The notes: a model not told the origin generated them from the letters alone. Shown: positions 23,471-36,025, counted from the first letter of the stretch. The stretch: DNA of 64,000 nt from Bimastos eiseni (GCA_959347315.1 OY365806.1:26480015-26544014), one strand, 5' to 3'. A program made the numbers and translations.

Positions 23471-25345
23471 ACTTATATACGACAAACTTTAGTTCCAGAG
23501 AGGCCACCTTTCAGGTACGGGGTCTGTATGTAGTTCTAACATCGAAAAAGTACGTCGCTGCATTGGACAACCAGTTGACTCAGAGCAGGGGAATTCTAAG
23601 GCCAGTCACAACCGAAATGGGCAGCATGCCTCATCTAAGTGAAGAGGGACATTCCCCAATTGATACTGGCAAACTCAAATGAAAATCTTAAATTCAATAC
23701 GCTGGAAAAAGTCGGCCAATGCAGTAAACCTAATACGAGATTATAGTATGAAATTGGGGAAATGCAAAAATTGGAAATGCCAACCTTTATTCTAGCACGT
23801 TCGAGCGGTCCATGGCGTGCAACGATAATGGACAGAGGAATTCGAGATATTGACCAATGCGAGAAAGTTTAAGCATTATTGTAATAATGTTGAAGATCGC
23901 TACTACGCTACTGCATGGAATAATTGGCATATAACACAAAACTCTGGAAATCATCTCACCTTATATAGGCCCCTAATGGCGTTTTCTACGCCCTAGTATG
24001 ACATAACACAACAAAATATAATTATTTTATCGTTTATTGAAATCTGTCAGAACTATGGCTGCCAACCGTCCCGGAATCTACCCAGGCCGTTCCGCGAAAT
24101 GCCTATTTTGTCCCGGAATCCAGGAATTGGTAAGTAGGCCTAATTATAAAGATGATGCAGTTCAATGACATTATCCAAATCCAAGCAACATGTACACTAT
24201 TGCAGTAGGCCCTATACAACATCTTCATAATCAATGTTCATAATCATAATTTAGTCATAATTTTATGAGTGTGTTTCAACAAATCGATTTTCAGTGAAGG
24301 ACTCGAAAGTCTGGAACATAAGTCGAAATTCATAACATCCTAAGCTATAGCGGAGCGCAGAAAACTTCGCAGGTTTTGGGAGTGGCGGTTTATCCCGTTT
24401 CAATGGTTTGGTGTGTTGCGGGATTATCTTTCCATAGCCATGGCAAATTTGAAATTTCCCGGATGGGTCTGTTCAGAGTTTGCAATCCTAGTCGGAACGT
24501 ATCGGTTGTCATAAGAACCCATAACAGCACGATCGGGCAATGAAAAACATCTCTATAGAGTGACACTTTAGTGCCCATGTGTAGAGGAAGTATAATCGAA
24601 CACAAATGCGAAGGTCTTAGTGTGAAAATTATGTAAGCACAAGTTTATTAGATTGGCAGACACGTCGGTGTTCCTCTATATCCAATATAATTATTAAAAG
24701 AAGATATAGCGCTGAAATAAGAACAAAAGAAAATAATAATTATTCACGTACCAACGATTGTCTTTTCCAATGCAGAATGAAATCAATTGCATATTCCTCT
24801 CGCTTGAAGCCATTCATCTCACATCTCTGTTGAAGTTTTACTGAACTAATAACCCTTCAATCCTAGCGTCTGCTAGGTCACTGACTGCGAGCTGGAAGGC
24901 CCAGGGTCATAATAAGGGGCGTAAGGAGAAGCTCCTGCGCCTCCTATCTGCTGCGCTGCTGGCCCACCAATGGCACGAACAGGCGACTGACGGTATTTAT
25001 AGGCTGAACATGAGTTATTGCAGGCTGTCCTCCTGACCTCTAGCGATCAATTCTGGAGCAATATACAAGATGCGTGCAAATATATCATCTTCACCTACGA
25101 CAAATGCCGCGTGAAATAAGATCACTTTTATATAAAATTAATCAATTGTCATGAAAACTGCATCTAAGACTATTTATAAACGATATCTATGACTATTTTA
25201 TGAACAATAACACATTAACCACAGTGCCTCGTGTTTTAACAAATTATTGGATCTGCAAGTACTGAGCTTATATAGTAGCACCACACATAATAATAAGATA
25301 TTAAGGAAATTACAAAGTCACGAAAACTGAGTTGATTAATTTACA
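23471..25345. other. No gene recognised
   Basis: No convincing ORF or repeat. A relatively GC-rich patch (about 24850-25050) interrupts AT-rich DNA and may be an inserted sequence, but I could not find its ends. Confidence 0.4.
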
Positions 25346-25398
25346 TTGTATATAAATAAAGAGAAAATTCTGTCTGTCTCTGTGTCTCTCTGTTCGGC

Positions 25399-25912
25399 TA
25401 TGCATTTGCAAAGTCGTAGAGCTATTCACTCGAAACCTTCACCGTTGGCTCTGGCAACACCTGGGACACGCAGTCGAGGGGTTCATGAACCAGCGCACAC
25501 GTCTTCCAGGTCTCCAGGGCCAAAAACCTGTTTCAGGACTCCCAAAGAAAGCTTCCTTTTCAGTCGCCAGGAGCGTCACACGTTGGTCCACGACATACAA
25601 ATGCTGTACATGTGCACGTGTTATTTGCCTGCCGCACCTCTTCTACTTTTACAAATGTACGATTTGGGAGATACAGGTAGCAGGTATAGAGTTGGCAATC
25701 GTTGTACAGTTGGTCAGATGGGTATACTTTGTACGCATCAGTGCCTATACACGATTTTGTTTATGCATTTTCACACTTTTACAGCTATTCATTCAAATCC
25801 TTTGCCGTTCGCTCGGGGAACACCTGGGACACCCAGTAGAGTGGTTGGTGAAACCCTCGGCCACCATGTTCCTGCTCTCCACGGCAAAAAACCTGTTTCC
25901 ACCCGTGCAACT
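25399..25912 (+). repeat. Imperfect direct duplication in a 197-codon open frame
   Basis: Segments 25399-25545 and 25760-25910 share CTATTCA, AACACCTGGGACAC, a GGTGAAACC/GGTTCATGAACC region and CAAAAACCTGTTTC. Because the copies lie in the same frame, 25346-25939 stays open (197 codons) and encodes two related stretches (ATPGTRSR and GTPGTPSR). I recognise no domain. A repeat family is more likely than a gene. Confidence 0.55.
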
Positions 25913-26289
25913 TCTGGTTCCCCAACTAAAACACAATAAATGAACATGCAAATACGGTTCAGTTAAGCAGATACGTCTGCTAAAGTTACAATGACTATAG
26001 CTTATTGCCTATTAGAACATAATTTTTTACAGTTACAATAGTTATTTTCTTTACTATATCAATCACGGACAAAATAATGAAACATATTATTCTGTTCACA
26101 ACCAGGAGGGTAAATAAAGATAAACTGCTATACAATCAAACGATTTTTTGAATTCCCAATGCTTGACTCTTAATATAAAGTACACGTTCCGTTTATTTTT
26201 GAAAAGCTATATTTAGCATATAAATCATAAATGAAAGTTGCTTTGGCACTTCAATTATTAGTTAAGCATGCCTCTAGGAATTGGCTAGA

Positions 26290-26770
26290 TTCTTTTCGCG
26301 TCCTCATCTGGTTCAACATCTGATCTGTTCTGTTCTTCAGACGTCTTCGACATACGAAGGTAGGCCGCGTCACGCACAATCCTTCTCCATTTCTGTCTGT
26401 TCTCTGCATAACCCTCATCATCTGTGTCGCAAAGTCCGTCTATTTTCTAATATCGCCATGAGACTTTGCTCTTGGTCTACCCTTTCCTCTGGCTCCCTCT
26501 GTTATTCCTTGTTTTATCTCTTTCTCTATGTCGCTCTCTTAATTCTATCCACACAGTATATCCAAAATACTTCATCTTCACTAATAATTTTCTTTCCACA
26601 CATACAGCTTCCAACACTCATTCGTTTGTTTTTTCTGTTTTTCCCCAAGTTATCCTGAGAATAAGTTTTAAACACTTCATTTCGAATACATCCGTTCTCG
26701 CTTCTTCATCTTTCTTTAACGTCAAACTTTTCGCTCTCCACATAGATGGCTCAACATAACATAAATGAGT
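26290..26770 (-). mobile_element. Reverse transcriptase C-terminus of a non-LTR retrotransposon (relic)
   Basis: The minus strand, read from 26770 downwards, gives SLTLKKDEEARTDVFEMKCL and then a WG-K-TNE segment. A YFGYTVW block and finally ENRQKWRRIVRDAAYLRM follow. This is the typical tail of endonuclease-reverse transcriptase ORFs (RTE/CR1-like): K-D-E-R-DVFE-KCLR-ILR, RYFGH, then DRQKWR-IV-DA. Stops and frame changes interrupt it. Plus-strand frames at 26281-26759 are shadows of this. Confidence 0.75.
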
Positions 26771-27273
26771 GTTTATGAAGAGCAACTTTGTGCGTAGAAG
26801 ATCTATACACAGTATATATGTAGGCTCTGCATATGGCGTTCCGGATCAAATAAACACTGTCATCCTTCAAACTGAATACATGCACTGTATGCAAGCGTTT
26901 GTGGAACAGGGAACGAGATATCGACTGCATGCACCTCATCTCTACAAAGGCTTATAATAGTCATATGAGGAGGATAGCTCCAGAAAACAGGACCGACGAA
27001 TGCAAAGAATGAACCAAGGGGACAAGGACACCCTGATCGGCCGAAAGAAGAATGCCTCTGAGGCCTGGAACACAAGAGACAGAGATACAAGAGAGTCAAA
27101 AAAGGTGCATGCAGCAATTATTAAAATAACCGATTGCTTTCAAATGCCTCGAATCGAAAGCTTGTGGTACGTTTTAAACTCTTAGTAGAATATTTCAAGA
27201 AAAATGCATGCTACGCCACTGCATCTAATACTACCACTACCTCCTATATATTTTTTAAATTAGCAGCACATAC
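26771..27273. other. No gene recognised
   Basis: Short frames on both strands (26751-27185) have no known motif. It may be a further part of the adjoining retrotransposon, but I cannot read the RT core in it. Confidence 0.35.
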
Positions 27274-27555
27274 ACGAGCATCATTAATTACGAGCATCAT
27301 TAATTACGAACATCATTAATTACGAACATCATTAATTACGCGCATCATTAATTACGCGCATCATTAATTACGAGCATCATTAATTACGAGCATCATTAAT
27401 TACGAGCATCAATAATTACGAGCATCATTAATTACGAGCATCATTAATTACGAGCATCATTAATTACGAGCATCATTAATTACGAGCATCATTAATTACG
27501 AGCATCATTAATTACGAGCATCATTAATTACGAGCATCATTAATTACGAGCATCA
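27274..27555 (+). repeat. 16-bp minisatellite, about 17.6 copies
   Basis: The unit is ACGAGCATCATTAATT with few variants (ACGAACATC, ACGCGCATC, CAATAATT). Each unit contains the palindromic homeodomain-type core TAATTA formed at the unit junction. The array ends sharply at both sides. Confidence 0.95.
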
Positions 27556-29040
27556 ACCGATTCATTCATTGAAAAAGACAACTAAATTTGAATACGCCAA
27601 TCGAAAATTGAAAGTCTAATAGTTTCAAACTGATAGACCTTAGAGACTTAACATAACGAACAGATGTATAGAAAGATTTTAAAGACGGTCGCAACTTTTA
27701 AATAGTTTCTATTTAAGAAGAAAAAATGAAAGAAAGAAAAATGCCAAGAGTAATGTGAAGGATCAAAAGAACATTACTTTTGTTATGATAATCTTTATTT
27801 CTATTACATTCTAACTAACAGACTAGAGTATGATTATTAGTATGGCGTGATGGGATGATCAAAAGTTATGAAGGTCATCACAGGATTAGAATACATTTAA
27901 CTGCACGGCAACGAGACATAAACAATGAGCCAATCACGTCCTACATCTAACTTTACCAGCGCCATAATATATATATAAATATATATTATATATATATAAT
28001 ATATACATATATAATATATATATATTATATATAGTATATATATAATATATACATATATAATATATATATATAATATATACATATATAATATATATATATA
28101 TATAATATATATATATATACAGACGCATTCACATAGACATACAGATGCATATTATTATACACTTTACATACGGTATATACATACTCGTACACATACACAC
28201 ATAATTATGTATATAGATCCTTTAACCGATTTTGCTTCCAATTCACAAGTTACTTATTACGGATTGACGATAGAAATTTGCTGTGAATCAAATGGTGGGT
28301 TGGATATTGTGTCTTTTGACATTGATACTCGTTTCAGCGCGCTCGGTCCGATATATATTTATATAATATATATATAATATAAAATATATATATATATAAT
28401 ATACATATATAATATATATAAATATAAATATATATTTGTGTGTGCGTGCGTGTGTGTGTGCAGCTTAAAATGAGGTAGAAAGGATACAACTCTTATGAGA
28501 ATGTTATCGTGTTCTGACACATAACAATCAATAGAGGAATAAATTGTTTAGCCGGATTCGCCTATGTAGAAGGGAACCCCATGAAGACTAACCTATACAT
28601 TTTACCCCTAGTGATAAATAATCTGGAACCCAAGCATAATGTAATGCTTTCATTGTGTTCCGATATATAATAATATTTTTATGCAAGCCGAAATACAAAC
28701 TTGGTTTAATTTGATACTGACAGTGACAAATTGCAGTATACGAGTAGGCCCTACAAGTATAATAGGCCTATATTATGAAGGGATCACATCAGCATGATTA
28801 GCCGAATTTAACTGTCGGCAGCCACGTAAAGCGTTCATCACATTACGCATCTGATCACATACGCATTTATATATAAATAAAATGAAAGATAATATATATA
28901 TACTAGTCAACTGACCTTAACCCTAATCGAACTCGCTTCCTCTGCTCTATACGAGAGTATATATCCATTAGGCCTACTCCGCAACCCATATAAATTTTTT
29001 AGAGATTTTTTAAACTAAAACCCCTTAAGTTATATCTACT
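27556..29040. other. AT microsatellites and unassigned DNA
   Basis: (AT)n runs at about 27966-28122 and 28350-28435, followed by a TGTGCGTG run to 28462. Tyr/Ile frames at 27897-28128 on the minus strand are their translations. The remainder shows no recognisable feature. Confidence 0.6.
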
Positions 29041-29041
29041 A

Positions 29042-29526
29042 AGGAGCCGCCCATATATTACGTACGCAGCGAGGGTGAGGGGTTTCGAATTTTGGCGATT
29101 TTGCGTACGGGTTGGTAAGGAGTGGGATAGGGGTCCCGAAAATATGTACGTACGCAAATATAACTGTTTAATTATCATGACTTCGACAATACGGAATATT
29201 AAAATCAGAACAGACTATATTCCTGCTTAATAAATTTTATGTGACATCAAAACTTTTCAAAATGCAAGTGTTGTTAGTGTTTTATTTTTTTATAACAGTT
29301 AACAAATTCAAGCTGTTAAATATGATGCTTAACAAAGGAAGTAGTCTATAGTAAATCAATATATCATAGAATCATGTCTTTAGCTATTTAGCTTTTGCAA
29401 TGGGGGCGGGGTAGAGCTCAGATGTACGTACCCATGGGGAGGGGTAACAAAATGTACGCGGTGCAGGGGAAGGGAGTCCAAAAATTCGATTTTTTGCGTA
29501 CGTAATATGAGCATGTGTGGGCCCTA
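29042..29526. mobile_element. MITE-like element, about 485 bp, with CATATTACGTACGCA inverted ends
   Basis: Left end AGGAGCCGCCCATATATTAC then GTACGCA; the reverse complement of the right end is AGGGCCCACACATGCTCATA then TTACGTACGCA. Both subterminal regions carry further GTACG words and runs of G followed by a TTCGAATTTT/TCGAATTTTT block. No coding sequence is present and no target duplication was identified. Confidence 0.7.
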
Positions 29527-30513
29527 AAAGATGAAAATCTTTAAACTCTTGATTTCTTTTAATAAAATGAGTTTTAAAATAGAACAGAGTGCCTGATTCT
29601 TGGGAGTTGTTTTTGATTCAAACTCCAAATAGATTATGTTTTTGCAAAATTTAACCCACGGGCGGAGACTTAGGGGGGGGGGCAGCGGGGGACGATCCCT
29701 CCCCAAATTTGGAGTGCGGGGGATGGAGTAGTTTATATTCCCCCAAATTTCAGCCGATTGAACGTGTGCTTACTATTATATTTCCTATGTCTGAGACAGG
29801 TTTCATGAAACTTTAAGTTTTACAGATTGGGCAAAGTAAAATTAAATTAGTAACTGGTGATTGTACGCTCAAGTGGGGAATAATCGGATTTGAGGTCCCA
29901 AGGTTGACCGATATGACTCATAGCAGGTCACCTTATACCCTAAACAAAGACAGGCAGCAAACACAGACTCCGGGCTGGTATGCACCTTGGGTGATGCGGC
30001 TGATGCCGATGCTGCAGCCAACTGTTGCCGCTTCAGTCCAACCATGAGGATGTCAGGTGTTAACGATATTGTCCAGGCCGCAAGGACGGTACTGAGTGGG
30101 TGCAGTAACCTCCAGTCATCAGAATAGGACTCTGCCAGTTTGCTGATCAGAAAAAAGAAAAGCTGCAAGTGCCAGTCCATCCGATTTTTCAAGAAGAAAG
30201 CTGTTCAACAATTGTCGGAGACCCCTACCGCACATCGCCGCTATATACATGGATGGTATGATCTGTGAATATATGAGGAAGCGAAATCCTTGATAATAGA
30301 GATAATCATAGAAGGCCTAATAATTTGAAAAATAAACCCTTCAACAAATTTAAAAATAATTGGGAGGATAGAAATCGCACGGTTCTTTGACTACTGCTAC
30401 GAGTTAGGCTTAAAGTCTAGGAATAAGAACTGATTGTTGAATGTTATATTGTACGACGCCTATTTTCTTTTAATAATGATAAGAATAATATCTCAGATTT
30501 TTCTGTGCAGAAT

Positions 30514-30600
30514 TGGTCAGTGGCGTCACTAGGGGGCAGGGGCAGACAGCACCGGGTGAAACCATCAGAGGGGCGACACCAAAATAACATGATGCAGAAT
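30514..30600 (+). mobile_element. Possible nested hAT-type left end
   Basis: CAGTGGCGTCACTAGGGGGC begins a G-rich stretch typical of one hAT-type terminus family. No paired right end was found within the host element, so it may be truncated. Confidence 0.4.
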
Positions 30601-31378
30601 TTCCGCAAAAATTCAATGATTTTAAATTTAAAAAAAACAGATAACAAAAAATGTTATCTTACATGTCTAAGATCAAAGGTGTTAAGACAGAGGGTTCGGA
30701 GGCAAATGCTGCAATTTCAGGTAGGGGGATATTTTTAAGTCTTAGGGGGGATATCATCAAGTCTTTAACAAACTTTTAAGTTATTGTAACAATGTAAACT
30801 AATTATAACGTATTTATTATAATAAATAAATTATAAATTATTGTTACAGCTTCAGATTATGAAACAAGTTAGTAGTCTGGTACTAGGCCTACTACAAAGA
30901 ACCAGCAATTGGTTACATATCCACTTTAAGTTGTGTATTTTCTTGTTTTTGGTTCCTGTTGCCATCTACTGTTGCAAAGATTGCTAACTTCTCATCTAAA
31001 AAATTGTTAGCTATACACGTTTCCAAAATGAGTGTAGGACATTTCCTCCCTAACATCTGACCAAGGGACGATTTCTCCCATGTAAATGTTGAATGGAAAC
31101 TATATTTATCATCAATCCAACACAAAAATAATAATACTAACAATAATAATACTAATACTAGTTAATAATAATAATAATTTAGTTTAATTTCACACTGAGC
31201 GGACTGTGGCATGATTACAAGTACAGTACATGTATGAATTTGCGATGATGTTATTGGCAGTGTTTGAACTTATATTGAACTTCTATTAAATTAAGCAAAA
31301 TATATTTGCGTCAATCAAACTTCTTTTTAACCACAAATTATTTTTAATCGATACAACTTCACTTTAAACTAGTAGACA

Positions 31379-31620
31379 AAGCGAGTCAGCAAGCAATTGT
31401 ATTGTATTTAAGTATTTATAATTCGCCTCCAGTAGGGTGAACCATTCAGAAGCGCTGCCAGTGCGCAAGGTCCCCAAGAAGAAGTAGGTTTTGAGAAATG
31501 CAAAAGAGGATAAGAGATGGAATTTTAGAGCGAACAGATGGAGAAAGCGCATTTCACAGACAGGGACCGATTGAAGCAAAATATCGAGACTGAGCTGCTG
31601 TTGTAGTTTGGGAATTGAAC
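31379..31620 (-). mobile_element. L2/CR1-like LINE 3' end inside the 29.7-kb element
   Basis: Minus-strand reading ends with GGCGAATTATAAATACTTAA then ATACAATACAAT, a decayed form of the GCGCTATATAAAT tail. The upstream part contains AFLKTYFFLGTL, resembling the F-LKT-LF stretch that ends many LINE ORF2 proteins. Confidence 0.55.
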
Positions 31621-31744
31621 TCAAATTTTTCGATCTGTCCCCCCAAACTCAGAGCCAAGTTTCCGCCTATGATTTAAACAGAGATTATAATAATTATAAA
31701 CTATAGCTGTTTCTGGCCGTAAACATGCATGGCGTGCTTCTAAG

Positions 31745-34542
31745 CAGTGTTCCCTCTAAGCTGTTCGCATGTGCGCGCGCACACGGGTCGTGGAGCCAGC
31801 GCACACAAGAATTTAGTGTGCGCACACAAAATTTTTCCCCGGAAAATAAATATTTAGGTGAACTCTAAACCAACAGTTAGCTAGGCAGAATGGAAAATTG
31901 CAAATAAAGTGAAAGCTAATTACAATGACGTACAGTTATCTGCTTTAAAATACGTTTTAGCCTACTATATTTAGTATAACTGGTGTGCTATTGCCACGCT
32001 TAGGGGGCTGAGGTTCATGAGCTCCTGTTCTATTTGAAGCTCTTGCACTGCCAAGATACCCGTATGTTGCTCAGCTAATGCAGCCACGCACCATCGATAA
32101 ACTTTCAGCTAAAAATAATGACGCCATTCTGCTGCTGTCAGTGTTCGATTTGTCGGGGGGGGGTCAAGGGGGTTGGACCCCCATGCTTCTATCCCTTGAC
32201 CCCTGAGCTAATAAAGTCTGATCGACCCCGAGGGGGTCGACTCGACCCCCTCACATTCATTGAGCACACAGGCATTACTCGAAACAGATTTTTCCGGCCA
32301 TGGACTGTCAGGCTTCGAAATAATTTCAGTCGTGAAGAAATGATTTGAGCCTAGACGGAATGATTTGAGTCGAGACGGAATGAATTCAGCAGAAACGGGC
32401 AATTAGCCGCCCTGCTCGTATGTGTTGTTTTTGACAAATTAGCGGCTAAGCGCCTGATGTAAGGACTACATATATATATTATATATATAGGCTATACAAA
32501 CACGTAAATGTATAAACATAAATATTTGACACTTAATGCATGGAGCGACGCTTAGAAACCATATTCTCGCATTATATGCCATATAAAACACACGTTCATC
32601 CAGATTTTCAAATATTCCGCCACCCCCAAGCTAACTTCGGAACTAGCCCAAGCTTCGATGAGGAAGTAAGTCGTTAATGTGAAACTTAATACTACTCCAC
32701 TTTGTGAGTCAGTAGGCAGCATCAAGCAATCAATTGAATATTCCTGCGCGCCCGTAGGACTATATAAAATACATATAACAAAACGGGCATTTAAGGGATT
32801 CTGCCTTGCCGCAGCGTTCGATTTAAAAAACAGAAATGATGCGAGTTAGCAGTCAGCAAACGATTTCTTCTTTCTTCAAATGTCCGAATGCTAGAAGGTA
32901 AGTTACTCAGTACATATACTGTAACATAATTTACTTGTAAAAACCTTTTAAACTTTTGAGTAAATTTAATTACGCATGTGTTATGAATAAATTTAAAATG
33001 CGACATGGTGTGCTGTTGCTACAGTAAGCCTACAAGGCCTACGCAAAGTTGTTCAACGAAGACATGTAGATATCAGGCGAGTTCCCAGATTTCATTGCTC
33101 GTTAATGAGCTGGTGCCCCGCGCATGGGTTCCTGAAAGTGTGTATAATTATGATTACGACAGGTAGCTTGCAGTAGGCCTGTTAACACGTTTTGTTGACA
33201 GTAATTTAACATGTATATAGGCATAGATCACTTGCCCGACATGCTAAGTTAACTGAATTTTAATTGTAGACTATGTCAAGGCTTTTTATTTTGTTATATG
33301 AAAGTTTAAAATTATGTGAACATAATAAACGCTTTTTTTAATTAAGGATTAGGAAATGTTAAAAATAAGTTTTGCATAATGTTTTTGTAGACTCCATGTG
33401 GTTGCTTGACATGATGGGCCTATTAATTATTATTATTATTATCATTATTAAAATGTATTCATTTGTCAAACTTGCATCGTCTCACACTGCTATTCAGTGC
33501 AGAATCTTGACTTATTGTGGAAGTTCATTACTTGACAAAAAATAAGGAAAGTTTGAAATGCTGGCTATTTCTATAATTTCTTCTGTGTTAATCAGACTTA
33601 TCAAGGGGTTTGAAACGCGAGGAGCAAATCGCGAAAAAAAATTCATTGCGTCTTAATAAATTATTATTAGGTCGTTTTTGTATAATTATATTTTCGAACC
33701 CCTGCTTCTTTTTTGACAAATCGGACCCGGGCTGCTGTGTTAGTTACAGTCAGGTTGCGCTCGTTTCTTTTAATTGAGAAATGTAAAGTATTTAGCAGTA
33801 GCAATAAAAGATTTTTAATCGACCGTCTAAAAATGTCTCTGTCTAAAGTACTTAAACCGAAAACTGTTCGCCATCATTCAACGACGAATGGCTTAATGAA
33901 ATAGTAGAAACAAAATACGCCGAGAGCAAGGAAGAGAGATTACCCCAAAATGAAGTTCAAGATTAATCTTATGAAGCTATTGCACAGTGTTGACTAGTTT
34001 TAATTTTGGTGTTGAGCAAATAATTAAGAGTCTCTCTTCAAAATACAAGGATCTTCTGGGAAACGATGACATTTGTGCTATTACTCAACAGTACAACGAC
34101 TAGGCCCTATATTTGTTGTAACCAAGAGGATTAAGGGTAACCTACATTAATCTATAGGCCTAATTATCTAGAAATGGCTGCATTTGCACTTCAGAGTGAA
34201 CAGTTTCAAGATCTTTCAATGCTGATGGATATTGCAGGAACTTTTTTTTAGCTTCACGTGTTGACTGTGAAAGCGGTTTCAGTTTAATGAATAGGCAAAA
34301 CTACATATGCCTACCGGTAACCGTTTAGAAGAACTTCATCTGGAAATGCTCATGCGAATTACAAGTTACATTCTAGACGGCAGAGTAGAACTTGGCACCA
34401 TAGACTTAAATACTTCCTTAATTTAAATATCCATCGCATTCAGCCCGAACCTGCGCACAAAAGTGCACGTGAACTGTTTCTAAAATGTTGCCAAAAAATT
34501 GTTTTTGCGCACACGATCTCCAGAAAATTAGAGGAAACACTG
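31745..34542 (+). mobile_element. hAT transposon relic, 2.8 kb, with transposase C-terminus
   Basis: Left end CAGTGTTCCCTCTAAGCTGT; the reverse complement of the right end is CAGTGTTTCCTCTAATTTTC. Flanks are CTTCTAAG (left) and CTTCTATAAG (right), compatible with an 8-bp duplication later altered by a TA insertion. Around 34255-34385 the plus strand reads DCESGFSLMNRQN and, after a frameshift, NRLEELHLEMLMRITSYILD. This is the conserved C-terminal dimerisation region of hAT transposases. G-rich palindromic sequence at 32150-32260 may be another nested end. Confidence 0.85.
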
Positions 34543-34985
34543 CTTCTATAAGCGAGCTCCTTTTATAGAAGATTTTTCACTATAAGGTACGCTCTTGTTC
34601 GCTCGACAAAATGAGTGCGGTGAAATGTGCCCGCATTTGACTTTTGAGTGTCGCCTTAGAAGTTTTTAAGATTACTAAACAAGGGTCACGCAAGTTAAAG
34701 AGGGAATCATTCGGATGCTGCAAAACGAATTCACGCGGTCATAAAATTATGCAAATAATGGTGTCATTTTGAATAATAAAAATTGGTTTGATGCATGCCT
34801 GTACCTTTTCCTTATTAGAACCAATTTAACTTGCATTAAAATTTTAAATAATGCAAGACCAACTGACAAGATGGCGCAATGAACTAGAACGTCAAACGGT
34901 TTGCGAAACAAATTAAACAAAGATTCCATTCGCTCGCGTCATCTGGCGAATATGAAATATGATGCAACAAAGCGTGCATGCAGTA
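34543..34985. other. No gene recognised
   Basis: AT-rich DNA between the hAT element and a trinucleotide repeat. The minus-strand frame at 34747-34929 has no motif. Confidence 0.4.
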
Positions 34986-34991
34986 CAATAC

Positions 34992-35205
34992 GCGTCATCA
35001 TCATCATCATCGTCATCGTCGTCTCGTCATCGCCGTCGCCGTCGTCGTCGTCGCCTTCGTCGTCGTTGTTGTCGCAGCCGTCGTCATCAGCATCATCATC
35101 CTCTCGTCATCATCATCATCATCATAGTAGTGTTTTTTGCTGTCGTCGTCGTCATCATCATCATCATCATCATCATTGTCATCGTCATCGTCATCATCAT
35201 CAGTT
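34992..35205 (+). repeat. TCA/TCG trinucleotide repeat
   Basis: Interrupted (TCA)n and (TCG)n runs. Frames on both strands that read as Ser, His, Arg or Asp/Met homopolymers (34901-35377) are its translations. Confidence 0.95.
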
Positions 35206-35289
35206 CCTGACACTGCCCTCTGGTGATGATATGTATAAATAAATGATGTCCAATTGTCGTACCTGAAATGGAGCAGAACTGTACACAGG

Positions 35290-35575
35290 TGGCAGCGGGT
35301 ATACACTCTCGCTGAAAGTGTGGATATTTCCTACACGATTTCATACACACCAGTGTGTAGCTCTCACTCGACCACATTTATGTGGACTAATTTTGCACAA
35401 TAGTGTGTAGGTTTTTTTATTGCACATAAGTGTTCTTCTTAACAGCTCAGTAATGTGTACCTTCTTACCCCGTTTGTGCACAGTAAAAGTGTATTTTTGA
35501 CTGCACAGTGCCGTGCATAGCTGTATTTTACAGGTTGCACAGTAGTGTGTACCTTATCAAGACGTCTGTGTACCT
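35290..35575. repeat. Degenerate TGCACA/GTGTGTA motif array
   Basis: Diverged units of about 40 bp containing TTGCACAnTAGTGTGTA recur near 35340, 35391, 35445, 35475, 35500 and 35540. The spacing is irregular. It may be a subterminal array of a mobile element adjoining the pseudogene at 35.6 kb; this is inference. Confidence 0.5.
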
Positions 35576-35860
35576 TTATGCCTCTTTTATTAAAGACACT
35601 GCATAAACTGTACATTTGCCTAAAATAGGAAACACACCATCAAAACCAAGAGTGCTCAACTCCTCAATTTCAGCAACAAATTTATCAAGGATATGTTCAT
35701 AACCACACAGTGCAAGCACATGAGTATAACTCAGAGCCAATAAATGTACATTTGCAAAACATATCCTTGCATTTACGCCCCCGTCCTCTGAGATTCTCTC
35801 CGCAGAATCCAAAACCGTCCATTGGGCAAATATTTCAAGTGGAAGTGAAATATTATAATA
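35576..35860 (-). pseudogene. Fragment of the DNLG/MRFEAKH family (second relic)
   Basis: The minus-strand frame 35950-35576 contains HLLALSYTHVLALCGYEHIL then DKFVAEIEELSTLGF. It aligns by eye with the part of the larger relic at about 48.7 kb that reads VKRYGYIQIILPLFAQLQQL: shared GY, IL, F-A-ELxxL spacing. Only this middle part of the protein is present; the frame ends at 35576. The beginning (35860-35950) reads through a repeat of ATCGCGATACC words and is not protein. Homology is inferred from pattern. Confidence 0.45.
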
Positions 35861-35875
35861 TTTTATTACGGTGAA

Positions 35876-36025
35876 AAAAAGTATTGGTATCGCGTATCGA
35901 TTACTGGCTAATAAGAGCATCGCTATACTCACGCGATACCGATCCAACAAAACTATCGCGACACACGCTGCGATACCGCTAAAAGATCGCCGATACCAAA
36001 GTATCGCGGTGCTTTACGGTCAGAC
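35876..36025. repeat. Cluster of GTATCGC/GCGATACC words
   Basis: At least six GTATCGCG or CGCGATACC words in both orientations within 150 bp, ending near GGTGCTTTACGGTC. Such iterated motifs are typical of a transposon subterminal region. The other end was not identified. Confidence 0.55.

Larger units (their letters stand above)
29657..31671. mobile_element. hAT-type element, 2015 bp
   Basis: Left end CACGGGCGGAGACTTAGGG; the reverse complement of the right end is CATAGGCGGAAACTTGGC. Flanks ATTTAACC (29649-29656) and ATTTAAAC (31672-31679) agree at 7 of 8 positions. The interior contains another hAT-like terminus (30514) and a minus-strand LINE tail (31379-31620), so it is a composite. Frames at 29869-30192 and 30913-31143 carry no transposase motif that I can see. 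Confidence 0.8.

Noticed and set aside
27274..27555. CRISPR array
   Set aside because: Units are contiguous 16-mers with no spacers, in animal-type DNA.
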